Source of the DNA: Doris montereyensis
Taxonomy: Eukaryota > Mollusca > Gastropoda > Nudibranchia > Dorididae
Direction of reading: 5' to 3'
Length of the DNA stretch: 64,000 nt
Assembly: GCA_037039925.1 (NCBI GenBank)
Contig: JAXRKP010000621.1
Location: forward strand, 102,501 to 166,500
Positions 36,754 to 48,307 of the stretch are shown here, in pieces (the stretch's first letter is position 1; each line of letters starts with the position of its first letter). A program made the translations under genes and the position numbers. The notes under the pieces are model-generated. The model had not been told where the DNA came from, ran no database searches, and saw only the letters and a list, made by a program, of their open reading frames with translations.

Positions 36754-37017
36754 GCCCGCATGTTATAAGCTGTAGTACATTACTATACCTAAACCCCTAG
36801 ACTTTATCAGTCTATTTAGAAATCTAAACCTGGAAATATAGATCTCTACATCATTTAGGATATAGAATCTAGATCTAGTATAGTCTATAATCTAGGCCTA
36901 GACCTGTGCATATACATAGATCTAGGTCTAGAGCTCTTGATCTAGACATCTTACGACCTATAATTTTAATATTTTAAATCAAAAACGAGTTCACTGTTCA
37001 GTTCATGTTCTGGTAGA

Positions 37018-37090
37018 TTAGATCTAGATCTAGATATGATCTAGATCTAGATCTAATCAGACTAATCCAGATCTAGATCTAGATCTATAG
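37018..37090. repeat. AGATCT/TCTAGA hexamer cluster
   Basis: Overlapping AGATCTAGATCTAG units in several short palindromic runs. Confidence 0.85.
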
Positions 37091-37423
37091 CTTTCTACTC
37101 CTTGTTTTCACTCACCTTTTCCAATCATATTTAGTATGTAATTATGTTAAAACGATAACCTGTGTTCTCGTTAATAAACGAATAGAAGACTAGAGTCTAT
37201 ATTTGTGTAATGCGGATAATCAGTCTCTTTATCAGATCACAAACTCCAACACGCAGCCCTCTCACTCGGGTAAAACAACGTGCACCTCACACACTTTGAA
37301 ATAAGCATGCATGGGTATAAGCTTCCTGTGCCGGTCAAAGTTTTTATCTGTACCAGCAGTCATATGTTTTCGGATCACGTGTGAAGCACAACTTGAAGAT
37401 GAGATAATCACCCTTGATTGAAC

Positions 37424-37425
<2 letters not shown>

Positions 37426-37481
<56 letters not shown>
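37426..37481 (+). repeat. (GA)n microsatellite
   Basis: About 27 uninterrupted GA units, followed by TGTGTGTAA. Confidence 0.95.
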
Positions 37482-37482
<1 letters not shown>

Positions 37483-38096
37483 TGTGTAATTGAAAGAAAG
37501 TGTTAGAACAGTGAATATGAAATGTGCACACGATGAAAGACGTGGATATGTTGATAATTGATACCAACGACTCGCAGAGTTGAACTCACTTTGGTCATGA
37601 AACAGCCCGATGGTATGGCGTCAACAATAAATAACAATGATGAAACAGAGACACGTTTGCTAATATTGAAAGTGATAGGAAAGATTTATGGAAACATTTG
37701 TGAAGAATTATAAAAATAACATTTTACATACCAAATGATATCATGAAACTCAAAATAAAATTGAAGATAAGCCGCACAAAAGTGAAAGAGCAAAGGCCAT
37801 TAACTTCAGAGCCTTTAAAGTATGACCGAACAATCAGTTCACTCGTCCACATCAAAGGGGCTACAGATTTTTCTGGATCGGCGGGAAAAATAAAGAACGC
37901 CGAGAAGCGGGTGTAGGATTTGTTATCAAGACATCCTGGGCCAACATATTGCCCTTTCCACCGAAAGGCATCGGCCGATGACACTACGACTGCCGCTGTC
38001 ATAGGAAAGACATGCCACCGCCACAAGTGCCTGCGCCCCCCCACCATGACAAACCCAGAGGTCATCCCAGAACGAAATCTACAGTGAGGTCAAAGA

Positions 38097-38419
38097 AGTC
38101 GTCTCAGCAGCGCCTACTCTTAGGTGATTTCAACGCTAGAGTTGGCAAAGATCATGAAACATGGAGATGTGTTCAAGGGGAGAATGGTATTAGAAACAGC
38201 AACAGCAATGGACTCTTTTATTTTGTTGTTGTTGAAACATGTACTTCACATGAACAGTTAATCACTAACTCAGTTTTCCGCCTTACCAACAGGAAGAAAA
38301 CCTCATGGAAACATCCACGCTCAAAGAACTGGCACCTGCTTGATTACGTCATTGTCAGGCAGAGAGATATGCAAGATGTCAGAGTTATTATAGCAATGCG
38401 TGGACAGATCATCGACTGA
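38097..38419 (+). pseudogene. LINE B endonuclease fragment
   Basis: Open segment with LLLGDFNARVG, the Asp/Asn active-site motif of APE nucleases, then NGIRNSNSNGLF, VFRLTNRKKTSWKHPRSKNW and LLDYVIVRQRDMQDV. A frame break near 38400 precedes the DHR-type C-terminal motif, seen as TDHRLIISKL in another frame. Confidence 0.75.
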
Positions 38420-38776
38420 TTATCTCTAAGCTGAACATCAAAGCACAATAGAAGACCACATGGGGGGAAATGCCAAAGCGTCTGAACGTGTCAAAGTTAA
38501 AAGGTAAACAAGTTAGGCAATCACTCATGAGTAATATGGACAACAAATTAGAATCAATGGACATACATTCCCACGACATTGAATCACAATGGAAGGCATT
38601 TCAATTCTCCGCGTTAGACGTTATTGGGCCCATCTCAAGGAACCATGAAGACTGGTTGGATTAACACAACGAACATATTCAGTCACTTTTGAACGAAAAG
38701 CACTAGCGTCACAGAGACTACATAAACAATTGTAAGTGCCCAACATAGAAAGTTATCAATGCCAAAAGAAAATGTC

Positions 38777-41501
38777 CTGGAGTAGCGCGCAGGTAAGCAC
38801 CTGAACGGGGAGTATATGATCCTCCCCCTCCACGAGTCTCCTGCTGCCTTGCAGGCCGGTCTTAGGTGTCCAAATGCTAAGGGAGTTAACCCTGGCAGAA
38901 AACAACCTGCTTCCTTGCAGGCTGGTCTTGGGTGACCAAAGGCTAAGGAGTTAACCCTGACAGACAATAACAGGGCCTGGTTGGGGGACTCGATGTGGTA
39001 GCCCCTCTATCTGCCTATGATACAGTGGGCTAATCCTGCTTATCCAAAACTGAAATGATTCAGAGAAATAAATACGATATACCCGGTTTGACCTTTCAAC
39101 CACGAACATGGAAACGAACACGGACTGTGATTTTTGGAAACATGGAATATTCGCAATAAATGGAGAAGTGATAGAATTAGTTGAAGAAATGGAAAATTCA
39201 AAGTAGATATTTTGGCCAATGCAGAAACAAAGAAAAAAGGCCAAGGAATAGAAATGTAGGACTAAATCATACTTTAACCTTCTCATGAGTAGATGTCAAA
39301 GATAGAGCTAGAGCAAGAGTAGGCCTTCTAATACACAACAGGCGTGAAAAACTAGTTGGAAATTTATAAGCCTACGACTATTAGAGGTAAATAAACCAAA
39401 ATGAAGACGAATTAAATTATTAATAGCTTATGGACCAAACGAAGACGCCACTAAAGAAGAAAAATATATCTTCAAAAACGATTTACAAATAGCACAATAG
39501 AAGAAATGTGGCAAATGTATAAAGAAACAATCCTTATGTGTACTGAAGAGGTCCATGGTAAGGGAGATTGGAAGAGAACAGCATGGTGGAATGAGAATGT
39601 CAAGACTGAGATCAAAGAAAAGAAGGATGCCTGAAAGAAATGCTTGCAAACAAAGAGACTAGAAGATATTATGATAGATTACGTGAGTAAAAGAACCATC
39701 GCCAAATAGGAAGTGAAGAAAGCAAAACAGGAACAATGGGAAGAGTTTGGACAAAGACTTCAAGAAAGCTATCAAGGAAATCAAAAACTGTTCTGGGGGC
39801 AATGAAAAGTATGAGAAAGACCAAAGCATGCCCAAGACGACAACATTAAGAATGCCAAAGGAGAAATAATGAAGAAGACAGCAAAATCATAGAAACATGG
39901 AGAAAGTATTTTCAACAATTACATAACCCTTCCAGAACATATGAAACAAGGGGTAAAAATCAATTAGTAAGAATAACAAGTAATCTAGAGGAGGCAGCTG
40001 AAGATGGAAGAACTCCAAATAGCTAGAAGAAAGGTGAAATTAGGAAAAGCCACAGGAGCAGATGGCGTTTATCCAGAAATGATTAAAAGCCAAGGGAGAG
40101 AGGCAGACAAACTACTACATACAATATTCCAACGAGCATGGAAGTCAAAACAGGTGCCATAAGAATGGAAAAAGGGAACGGTAGCGTACAAGGAAAATTG
40201 TATGGCAGGATACTGGAAATGAAAGTAAGCAAAGAGTAGAGAATCAGATTGAAGAACATCAGAGTGGATTTAGACCAGGGAGAAGTGTACAAGACCACAT
40301 ATGTACATTTAAACAAATAATAGAAAAATTCCTTGAGAGAAACATTAACTTGCACCTGTGTTTTATTGACTTAAGTTTAGAATAGGCATTTGACAATGAT
40401 TGTGAGGAGGGACGAATTATGGCATTCCTTAAAAGAACACAATGTAGAGCCAATTTTAATAGAAGCCATTAAAGTTTTTATAATAAACCAACATGTACAG
40501 TGAGAGTATCTGGAAATGTATCTGCAGTATTTAATGTAGATATAGCAGTAAGACAGGCTTGTATCTTAAGTCCTCTTTTGTTTATCACATGTGTGGATTT
40601 AGTCGCAAAAGCATCCTCAAATATGAAGAAAAGAATTTAAGTATGAGGAAGCTCAAATCAGTAAATGTATCAATGCTTTCATTTGCCGATGATTTGGTTC
40701 TGTTTGGAAAATCAGAAAGTGACCTTCGATCGAATATCAACATGATGAACAATGAACTAAATAAAAGAGGAATAAGAGTAAATGCAAAGAAAATCAAAAC
40801 AATGCTAGGAACTAGGGAAACTAAGCACAAAATCGTAAATTGGCCAGGGAGAATTTAGAACAAGGTCAAAGCTACAATTACCTAGGAGTAATGATTAACT
40901 CAGAGAGAAAACTAAGAGAAGAAATCACCCAGAGAATTCAAAGGCAATGATGATATATATATATATAACCATCTAGGAAAGGCATTTATAGGTAAATAAG
41001 AATTGTCAACAAAAACCAAAATGGCAGTATACAATACAGTTTATTGTCCTACTCTCCTCTATGGCAGCAAAACCTGGAACTTACACAATAGAGAGTAATG
41101 TAGAGTACAAGCAGCTGAAATGAAATATTTAAGAAGAGTGTAAGGAAAACTAAAAGAGACAATCTCAGAAACACAACAATAAGAGATCAAACCAAAGCAG
41201 ATGGCATAAAAAACTAAGATAGAAATAAATCAATTGAGATGGTTTGGGCATGTAAACAGCATGGATGACAATAGAATAGCTAAATCAGTATACCGTGCTA
41301 AAGCCCAAGATAAAAGACTAAAAGTCAGACCTCGGAGAAAGTGAGAAGAAAATATAAAAGGGGTATTAAAGCATAGAAATTTAACTTTTTTGGAAGGAAA
41401 CATAAAATGCCAGGATAGGGCATCTTGGAGAAAGATCGTCTCGGGCATCTGAACCCATACACCGAACGGTAGAATGGAAACTGATAAAGAAAGAAAGAAA
41501 G
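38777..41501 (+). mobile_element. LINE A copy 4, inserted in LINE B
   Basis: The 5' end (GCGCAGGTAAGCACCTG) is followed by two 66-bp monomers (38830-38970), the leader with TTATCCAAAACTGA, the start of the endonuclease (about 39120), RT with AGRWRLSRN-like and FRPGRSVQDHI segments (40050-40320), LSFADDLVLFG (about 40675), YNYLGVMINSE (about 40875) and a GAAA tail (41485-41501). It is flanked by an 11-base near-repeat: AAGAAAATGTC (38766-38776) and AAGAAAACGTC (41502-41512), a likely target duplication with one change. Many stops are present. Confidence 0.8.
40640..40858 (+). pseudogene. LINE A copy 4 RT palm fragment
   Basis: Contains VNVSMLSFADDLVLFGKSES, the F/YADD catalytic motif of reverse transcriptases, then MMNNELNKRGIRVNAKKIKT. 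It stops at TAG 40856-40858, just before the YNYLG motif in another frame. Confidence 0.7.
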
Positions 41502-42247
41502 AAGAAAACGTCAACTTCAACAAGAGCTCAGAACCATGCAGGACTCATTGTTAAGTGCAAAAGTTGATGAGATCTAAACATACGCCGACAAAAGGATCAA
41601 AAGAACTTCTATCAGGCGCTCAAGGCAATTTATGGACCCCTAAATCTGAAGCAACATCAATTCTCAGTGTAGACGGCTCATCTCTGCTTATCGAAAATGA
41701 AAAAAAAATGCTTCAACGTTGGGCTAAACACTTCAACAATATTCTAAATCGCCCATCTTAGGAAGCCATTGCAAGATTACCTCAAATTCCCACCAACAGC
41801 TTACTTAACGATATCTCAACAGAAGAAGAGGTAGAGAAAACCATTAAAAAATCTCTCCAATGGCAAGGCCACAGGTGCAGATTACATTCCAGCTGAAGTA
41901 TATAAAATGGAGATCCCCAACTGAAAAAGATGATACTTGAACTGTTCCATTACACGTGGAGGCAAGAACAACTACCCAAAGATTTCAAAAACTCCTCTAT
42001 AGTTTATTTATACAAGAGAAGAGGAAACAGATAAACTGTGCATAGTGTGACAATCGTAGGGGAATTTCGCTTCTCTCAATCGCCAGCAAAATCCTGGCCT
42101 GAATATTGCTAAATCGCCTCAATGCGCACCTTGAAAAAGACCCACTTTCTGAGAATCTATGTGGTATAAGACAAAGACGCACTACAGTGAACGTGATTTT
42201 GACAGTGCGACAGATACAAGAAAAGTGCAGACTTCAATGTCAACCTA

Positions 42248-42773
42248 TTGACAACTTTCATGGATCTTACAAAAGCTTTTGACACGGTGTCTCGAGAGGG
42301 CCTTCGGAAAAGCATGGCACAATTTGGATGCCCAGACAAATTCATAAAGACAGTCAGAGAATTCTACGATGGTATGCAAGCGAGAGTTCAAGATACCGGA
42401 GAATACTCAAGTCCATTTGATGTGTCCAATGGCGTGAAACAAGACCCCGACCCTGTTCAGCGTGATGTTTTTGGCAATGCTCGCTGATGCATGTCGAGAC
42501 AAAGATGTTGGCATTGACATCCGGTACAGAACAGATGGAAAGCTTTCCAATCTACGTAGAGTGCAGGCCAAAGCCAAGGTAGAAGGAGACCTCTATCTTT
42601 CCGACGATTGTGCTCTTGCCACATCAGAGTGTGATATGCAACAGAGCGTAGATCTTTTTTCTCAAGCATACGCTGACTTTGTACTCACAATTAAGACAAA
42701 AAAGACACAGGTTCTGTATCAATCAGCCTGCCCCAGACACCACATACGAATAATCCACTATCATCATCATTGA
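42248..42773 (+). pseudogene. LINE B reverse transcriptase fragment
   Basis: Two frames (42248-42487, then 42462-42773) carry TTFMDLTKAFDTVSREGLRK, VREFYDGMQARVQD, NGVKQ, then AMLADACRDKDVGIDIRYRT, DLYLSDDCALATSECDMQQS and FVLTIKTKKTQVLYQ. The first of two Asp in the usual FADD is preceded by S (LSDD), and the frame changes at NGVKQD. Confidence 0.75.
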
Positions 42774-43419
42774 TGAAAAACTAGTTGCAGCAAACAAATG
42801 TGTTGACCACGACAGCACTTTGTCAAGAGCAGCCACCATTGACGGGGAAGTTGTCTATAGAATATTGAGAGCTAGTGCAGCATTTGGAAACATGCGAACA
42901 CAATGACGGGAAAGAAGAGGCATCAGGCTGCAAACCAAGCTCAAAGTTTGTTATAGTCATTCCAACCCTACTACATGCTTGTGAGTCAAGGACAGTCTAC
43001 AGTCCTCACGCCAGGCAACTAAATTCCTTTCCCATGTGATATCTAAGGCAATTCCTCAACACCAGCTGGCAGGATTTACTGGATACTGTGGTCCTCCAAA
43101 GGGCACAATACCTCAGCATCCACTCAATGCTGAAACAATCGCACCCGAAATGGGCAGACCATGTTCGACGCATGTTAAATGTATAGCGAACTGAAACAAG
43201 GAAAGCGATCTGTTGGAGGGCAGAAAAGAGACACAAAGACTCCTCAAGGTCACTCTGAAGCAATGTAACATCTACTCAAATAGCGGTCCATGGTGACCAA
43301 CTTTGAAACAAGGCGCAAAAGAGACGGTTCTGTAGAGACAAAGATCAGAAAGAAATCCTGTCAAGATACACTATTTCTATGCCCTCTTTGCACAAGGAGG
43401 TTATCACTAATTATCAGCA

Positions 43420-44126
43420 AGAAATGGGCTAATTATTATACACCACCTCTGCACTCACCCGGAGAAGATAACGTGAAGTCATGGTTTAAGATGTCGTGCA
43501 TCTCTTTTTAAGTGAGGGATCGTGAATGTGAAATATTTTATTATGTGGTTGTATGTTACTGAGGTGCAACACAGAGGAGTCCTTTAATCCTGTGAAAAAG
43601 ATTATCAGTTTTTATCTTTTACTTCTTTTATGAAGAGGCTCTAGTTCTGGTTGTTTATTGGTAATTGTTATTTTCTTATAGTTTTTTGCTGAGAAATTTC
43701 ATTGTTCTTTGCTGGATCTTTTTTTTCTCCCGAATTCTGTTTTATAATGTGGGTTCCAGACTGTACTGCCGTACCTCAAAATTGGTCTCAGAAATGTTGT
43801 GTTATACTACATATATTTCATTTTATTTCCAAGGTCGCAATCGTATAAATTTCTTCTGAGAAATCCAAGGGTTGAATTTGTTTCTTTTGCGAGTATGATG
43901 ATTATGTGGTCTTTCCATGTGAGTTTGTCACCGAAAGCAATCCCTAAATATTTGGTTACTTCATCCTTATGTAGTGTGATGTCGTGGACTGGGTATTTTG
44001 ATGGGACATTTGCTCTTTTGTTTGTGATTTTCAGGACCTGACACTTTGGGGTGGGGGAGGGGGTGAAAATGCATACTATTTTTCTCTCCCACTGTTGGAG
44101 TCTGCTCAGGTCTTCTTGAACTGGGT
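43420..44126 (-). mobile_element. LINE C: CR1/jockey-like 3' fragment
   Basis: On the - strand: FQEDLSRLQQWERK, CQVLKITNKRANVPSKYPVH, DEVTKYLGIAFGDKLTWKDH and ILAKETNSTLGFLRRNLYDC, then after a stop LRPILRYGSTVWNP. These are the thumb and C-terminal motifs of jockey/CR1-type reverse transcriptases (KYLGV, W..HI, FLRRNL, YASTVWSP). Only this part is present, lying antisense directly after LINE B. Confidence 0.75.
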
Positions 44127-44362
44127 GGGGCTGCCACCTTAAGGCCCCCTATCAGACCTTGTTATTTTCTGTCAGGGTTAACTCCCTAAGCCTTTGGTCA
44201 ACCAAGACCGGCATGCAAGGCAGCAGGTTGTTTTCTGTCAGGGTTAACTCCCTTAGCCTTTGGTCAGCCAAGACCCTCCTGCGAGGCAGCAGGAGATTCG
44301 TGGAAGACGGGATCGTCTGCTCCCCGTACCGTACAGGTGCTCACCTGTCCACTGCCGGGGCT
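44127..44362 (-). mobile_element. LINE A copy 5: 5' fragment
   Basis: It contains the leader (GGTGGGGCTGCCACCTTAAG, read on +), two 66-bp monomers (44160-44295) and the 5' terminus CCTGTCCACTGCC near 44345-44360. No coding part. Confidence 0.75.
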
Positions 44363-44434
44363 ATCTACCACAGTACATGTATCAGGAATTCATTGATCTG
44401 ACCTGGTGGATCTCAAATTAACCGTATTGCACTG

Positions 44435-45412
44435 CATGACTGTCAGTGTCAGCAAGCGAGATAACCATGATGCACTGTAGTAAGTGTCACTGTCAGTGGG
44501 TGTCAACAAGCGAGATAACCATGCTGCACTGTAGTAAGTGTCACTGTCAGTGGGTGTCAGCAAGCGAGATAACCATGCTGCACTGTAGTAAGTGTCACTG
44601 TCAGTGGGTGTCAACAAGCGAAATAACCATGCTGCACTGTAGTATGTGTCACTGTCAGTGGGTGTCAGCAAGCGAAATAACCATGCTGCATTCTAGTAAG
44701 TGTCACTGTCAGTTGAGTGTCAGCAAACGAGATAACAATGCCGTACTGTAATAAGTGTCACTGCTTAGTGGATGTCAGCAAGCGAGTTAACCCCGCTGCA
44801 CTGTAGTAAGTGTCACTGTCAGTGGGTGTCAGCAAGCGAGATAACAATGCCGTACTGTAATAAGTGTAACTGATTAGTGGATGTCAGCAAGCGAGTTAAC
44901 CACGCTGCACTGTAGTAAGTGTCACTGTCAGTGGGTGTCAGCAAGCGAAATAACCATGTTGCACTGTAGTAAGTGTCACTGTCAGTGAGTGTCAGCAAGC
45001 GAAATAACCATGCTGCATTGTAATAAGTGTCACTGTCAGTTGAGTGTCAGCAAACAAGATAAGAATGCTGTACTGTAATAAGTGTCACTGATTAGTGGAT
45101 GTCAGCAAGCGAGTTAACCACGCTGCACTGTAGTAAGTGTCACTGTCAGTGGGTGTCAGAAAGCGAAATAACCATGCTGCATTGTAGTAAGTGTCACTGT
45201 CAATGAGTGTCAGCAAGCGAAATAACTATGCTGCAACGGTAGTAAGTGTCACTGTCAGTGGGTGTCTGAAAGCTAGATAGCCATGCTGCACTGTAGTAAG
45301 TATCACTGTCAGTGGGTGTCAGCAAGCGAAATAACCATGCTGCACTGTAGTAAGTGCCACTGTCAATGGGTGTCAGCAAGCGAGATAATCATGTTGCACT
45401 GTAGTAAGTAGG
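44435..45412 (+). repeat. 54-bp satellite, array 1 (about 18 units)
   Basis: The unit begins GTAAGTGTCACTGTCAGTGG and continues GTGTCAGCAAGCGAGATAAC, CATGCTGCACTGTA. A variant unit with GATAACAATGCCGTACTGTA then ATAAGTGTCACTGATTAGTG recurs (about 44730, 44845, 45055). In one + frame the unit reads as 18 residues (HCSKCHCQWVSASEITML) without stop, an accident of a length divisible by three. Confidence 0.95.
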
Positions 45413-46597
45413 TACCACAAAGTAAAATTTTGTTTAAGTCACACATTAACAACAATATTTTCAAATAGAGATTTAAAAAACATGAAAAAACAAACTTTAT
45501 TTGAACAAAATCAAACAAGAAATAACGAAGATATGAATTTTTAAAGTTTTATTTAGACTTAGTTTTTTCCCGACACGTTTGTACTGAACATTTCGGTCCA
45601 TTTTCAGAGCCGCATAAAATTATTACATAAGCAGATAATGAAGAAAAATTTTATTTTCAAAGAGTAAGCAAGCAGTCTTTTAAATAAGCGAAAGGAAAAT
45701 CCTTTAACTATAATATTAAGAGATGTATGACATTAGAAAGTTTCGTAAAAAAATAGGCTGGCCTTTTAAAAAAATTAAGATTTTAGTGGCAGTGTCAAAA
45801 ATGTCAAGTTTGCATACTCGTAGCATTGAAAATACATTTGAGAGAGGGCTAAAATTGTGTAAATCGATTTAAAAGTACTCCCAGCATGTGCCTAATTTTT
45901 TTGAAGGAGTTAACTTCATAAACTTTTGATACTGAAACGACTAAAGGGTGGATGAAAGTAAAAAATAGCCACTTTGCGGAAAAAAATGAAAATTTTTCAC
46001 TCGGACTCATGTAACCAGTCATAAAATGAGAACTAGCAGAGCTACAGAGTTGAAACAGACATCAAATTAAAGGAAATTTAAAACTCTATGCAATGACATA
46101 ATCACATGAGACAACTATCTAAGCTTCGAAATCCAATTCTAATGGATGAGTTAAAGAAAAAATTGGCAAAAAAAATACCATTAACTGCGGTCGGTTATAA
46201 TAAAGAATTAGCAGTATTACAGAGCTGAAAAACACATCCAATCAAAGGAAATTTAAAGCTCTTTTATATATATATCCTGTAAATGCTGTAAAATTTTGTA
46301 AACAAAGTAGTATCACTATTATTAGGCATCATCATCATCAAACTGGTAAGCCTTGAAGAAGCATTAATTTTGAGACAGTAGGCGTTTTCAGTATTGGCGA
46401 CATCCATTCTTTTCGTCGCTTCTGGGTCCTAACACTTCTGCAGCAGTTCTGATTAATCTTGATGCTGCAGTCTCTTTGCATCCAGCATAGCTTCTGTATG
46501 CATCACTTAGATCTATTCCAAGAGCACCTCCTTCCTGATCACCTGTTGTTAACAATGTAAAAAATCATTCCTTTTTAGATATTGCTCTAAGCAAAAG
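45413..46597. other. Non-satellite block between satellite arrays
   Basis: An AT-rich 1.2 kb block, unrelated to the 54-bp unit, that interrupts the array. It contains an imperfect internal duplication (about 46015-46090 and 46195-46265, sharing CAAAGGAAATTTAAA-like ends) and a short open segment on the - strand at 46404-46560. No TIR, LTR or tail was recognised. Confidence 0.5.
46404..46560 (-). other. Short coding-like segment of unknown origin
   Basis: The frame reads TLLTTGDQEGGALGIDLSDA, YRSYAGCKETAASRLIRTAA, EVLGPRSDEKNGCRQY-stop. A possible acceptor (GTTAACAACAG) lies just before GDQEGG. The composition looks like protein rather than random AT-rich DNA, but I recognise no family. It could be an exon fragment carried by an unidentified element. 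Confidence 0.25.
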
Positions 46598-48002
46598 TAG
46601 TGGTAAGTGTCACTGTCAGTGGGTGTCATGAAGGGAGATAACCATGCTGCAATGTAGTAAGTGTCACTGTCAGTGGGTGTTAGCAAGCGAGTTAACCATG
46701 CTGCACTGTAGTAAGTGTCACTGTCAGTGGGTACAAGCAAGCAAAATAACATGCTACACTGTAGAAAGTGTCACTGTCAGTGTAGTAAGTGTCACTGTCA
46801 GTGGGTGTCATGAAGGGAGATAACCATGCTGCACTGTAGTAAGTGTCAGTGTCAGTGGGTGTCAGCAAGCGAGTTAACCATGCTGCACTGTAGTAAGTGT
46901 CATTGTCAGTGGGTACAAACAAGCAAAATAACATGCTACACTGTAGAAAGTGTCACTGTCAGTGGGTGTCAGCAAGCCAAATAACCATGCTGCACTGTAG
47001 CAAGTGTGACTGTCAGTGGGTGTCAGCAAACGAGATAACCATGCTGCACTGTAGTAATTGTCACTGTCAGTGGTTACCAGCTAACGACATAACCATGCTG
47101 CACTGTAGTAAGTATCTATGTCAGTGGGTGTCAGAAAGCGAGATACCCATGCTGCACTGTAGTGAGTGTCAGTATCAATGTGTGTCAACAAGCGAAATAA
47201 CCATGTTGCACTGTAGTAAGTGTGACTGTCAGTGGGTGTCAACAAGCAAGATAACCATGCTGCACTGTAGTAAGTGTGACTGTCAGTGGGTGTCAACAAG
47301 CAAGATAACCATGCTGCACTGTAGTAAGTGTGACTGTCAGTGGGTGTCAACAAGCAAGATAACCATGCTGCTGTGACTGTCAGTAAGTGTCACTGTCAGT
47401 AAGTGGTGTCAGTGGTGTCAGCAAACGAGATAACCATGCTGCACTGTAGTAAGTGTCACTGTCAGTGGTTATCAGCTAACGACATAACCATGCTGCACTG
47501 TAGTAAGTATCTATGTCAGTGGGTGTCAGAAAGCGAGATAACCATGCTGCACTGTAGTAAGTGTCATTATCAGTGGGTGTCAGCAAGCGAACTAACCATG
47601 CTGCACTGTAGTAAGTGTCACTGTTAGTGAGTGTCAGAAAGCGAGATAACCATCCTGCACTGTAGTAAGTGCCACTGTCACTGGGTATCAGCAAGAAAAT
47701 AACCATGCTGCACTGTAGTAAGTGTCACTGTCAGTGGGTGTCATCAAGCAAGATATCCATGCTGCACTGAGGTAAGTATCTCTGTCAGTGTGTGTCAGCA
47801 AGCGAGATAACCATGCTGCACTGTAGTAAATGTCAGTGTCATTGGGTATCAGCAAGCAAGATAACCATGCTGCACTGTAGTAAATGTCAATGTCAGGTGA
47901 ATGTCAGCAAACGAGATAACAATGCCGTACTGTAATAAGTGTCACTGATTAGTGGGTGCCAGCAAGCCAGATAACCGTTCTGCACTGTGTAAACGTCACT
48001 GT
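46598..48002 (+). repeat. 54-bp satellite, array 2 (about 26 units)
   Basis: Same unit and orientation as array 1. It contains direct duplications of multi-unit blocks: a segment with TATCTATGTCAGTGGGTGTC appears near 47110 and again near 47510. The array is cut at 48002 by the gypsy element and resumes at 52313. Confidence 0.95.
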
Positions 48003-48176
48003 TGTAGCGTGGCCACTTCATACACTTACCCAAGCAGCACACAAGGACACTAAAAACAACTCACTCTACACACACCGCCGCCCGGCAAAACCAATGTACA
48101 ACAGGCTCACCGAATAAAGCGGTCGCTTTCTACTTTTCTCCTCAACTTTTGTGTTTGTGTTTCATCCTTGGCTTCA
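48003..48176 (+). repeat. 5' LTR of gypsy element
   Basis: 174 bp, TG...CA ended, aligned along its length with 52139-52312; shared blocks include GCAGCACACAAGGACACTAA and GTGTTTGTGTTTCATCCTTG. Confidence 0.9.
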
Positions 48177-48194
48177 TTGGTGACCCCATAAGTT
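48177..48194 (+). other. Primer-binding site
   Basis: TTGGTGACCCCATAAG follows immediately after the LTR end. The TTGGTGACCCC start is common in Mag-type gypsy elements; the priming tRNA was not determined. Confidence 0.65.
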
Positions 48195-48307
48195 TACAAC
48201 GACTTTTGTAAACATTATTTTTTTCATCTTTATGATTACATGTTTCTACATCTACGCATAATTCAAGACAAATAGTCTGTTATAGCCTGTTTCTATCTCT
48301 ACTCATA

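Larger units (their letters stand above)
35189..37829. other. Upstream flank of nucleolin-like gene; GC-richer patch and TCTAGA-rich block
   Basis: The missing first exon of the nucleolin-like gene should lie here but was not identified. The stretch 35990-36620 is GC-richer than its surroundings and contains CG dinucleotides, fitting either a promoter or an unrecognised element. At 35543 a TIR-like end CAGTAGTCTCTGCCAAATTG occurs without a visible partner. The stretch 36800-37090 is dense in TCTAGA/AGATCT. Confidence 0.4.
37830..43410 (+). mobile_element. LINE B: APE-type non-LTR retrotransposon split by LINE A
   Basis: The 5' part (37830-38765) encodes the end of an AP-endonuclease: ERREAGVGFVIKTSWAN, APTMTNPEV, LLLGDFNARVGKDHETW, then KTSWKHPRSKNWHLLDYVIV and QRDMQDV. 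The 3' part (41513-43410) encodes QLQQELRTMQDSLLSAKVDE, RWAKHFNNILNRPS, the RT block FMDLTKAFDTVSREGLRK, YLSDDCAL (a degenerate DD motif), TKKTQVLYQ, then RQFLNTSWQDLLD and HPKWADHVRRM. The two parts form one element interrupted by LINE A at 38777-41501. Stops and shifts are frequent; it is dead. The motif style is that of a widespread invertebrate LINE family different from LINE A. Confidence 0.8.

Noticed and set aside
37580..37600. First exon of the nucleolin-like gene (ATGACCAAA followed by GTGAGT, - strand)
   Set aside because: The phase does not fit the exon at 35188, it is only three codons, and nothing else supports it.
38683..38967. Small protein with SVRVNSLAFG..RPACK repeats (also at 28666-28914, 44159-44401, 55239-55490)
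   Set aside because: It is the 66-bp LINE A 5' monomer read as protein; 66 is divisible by three, which keeps it open.
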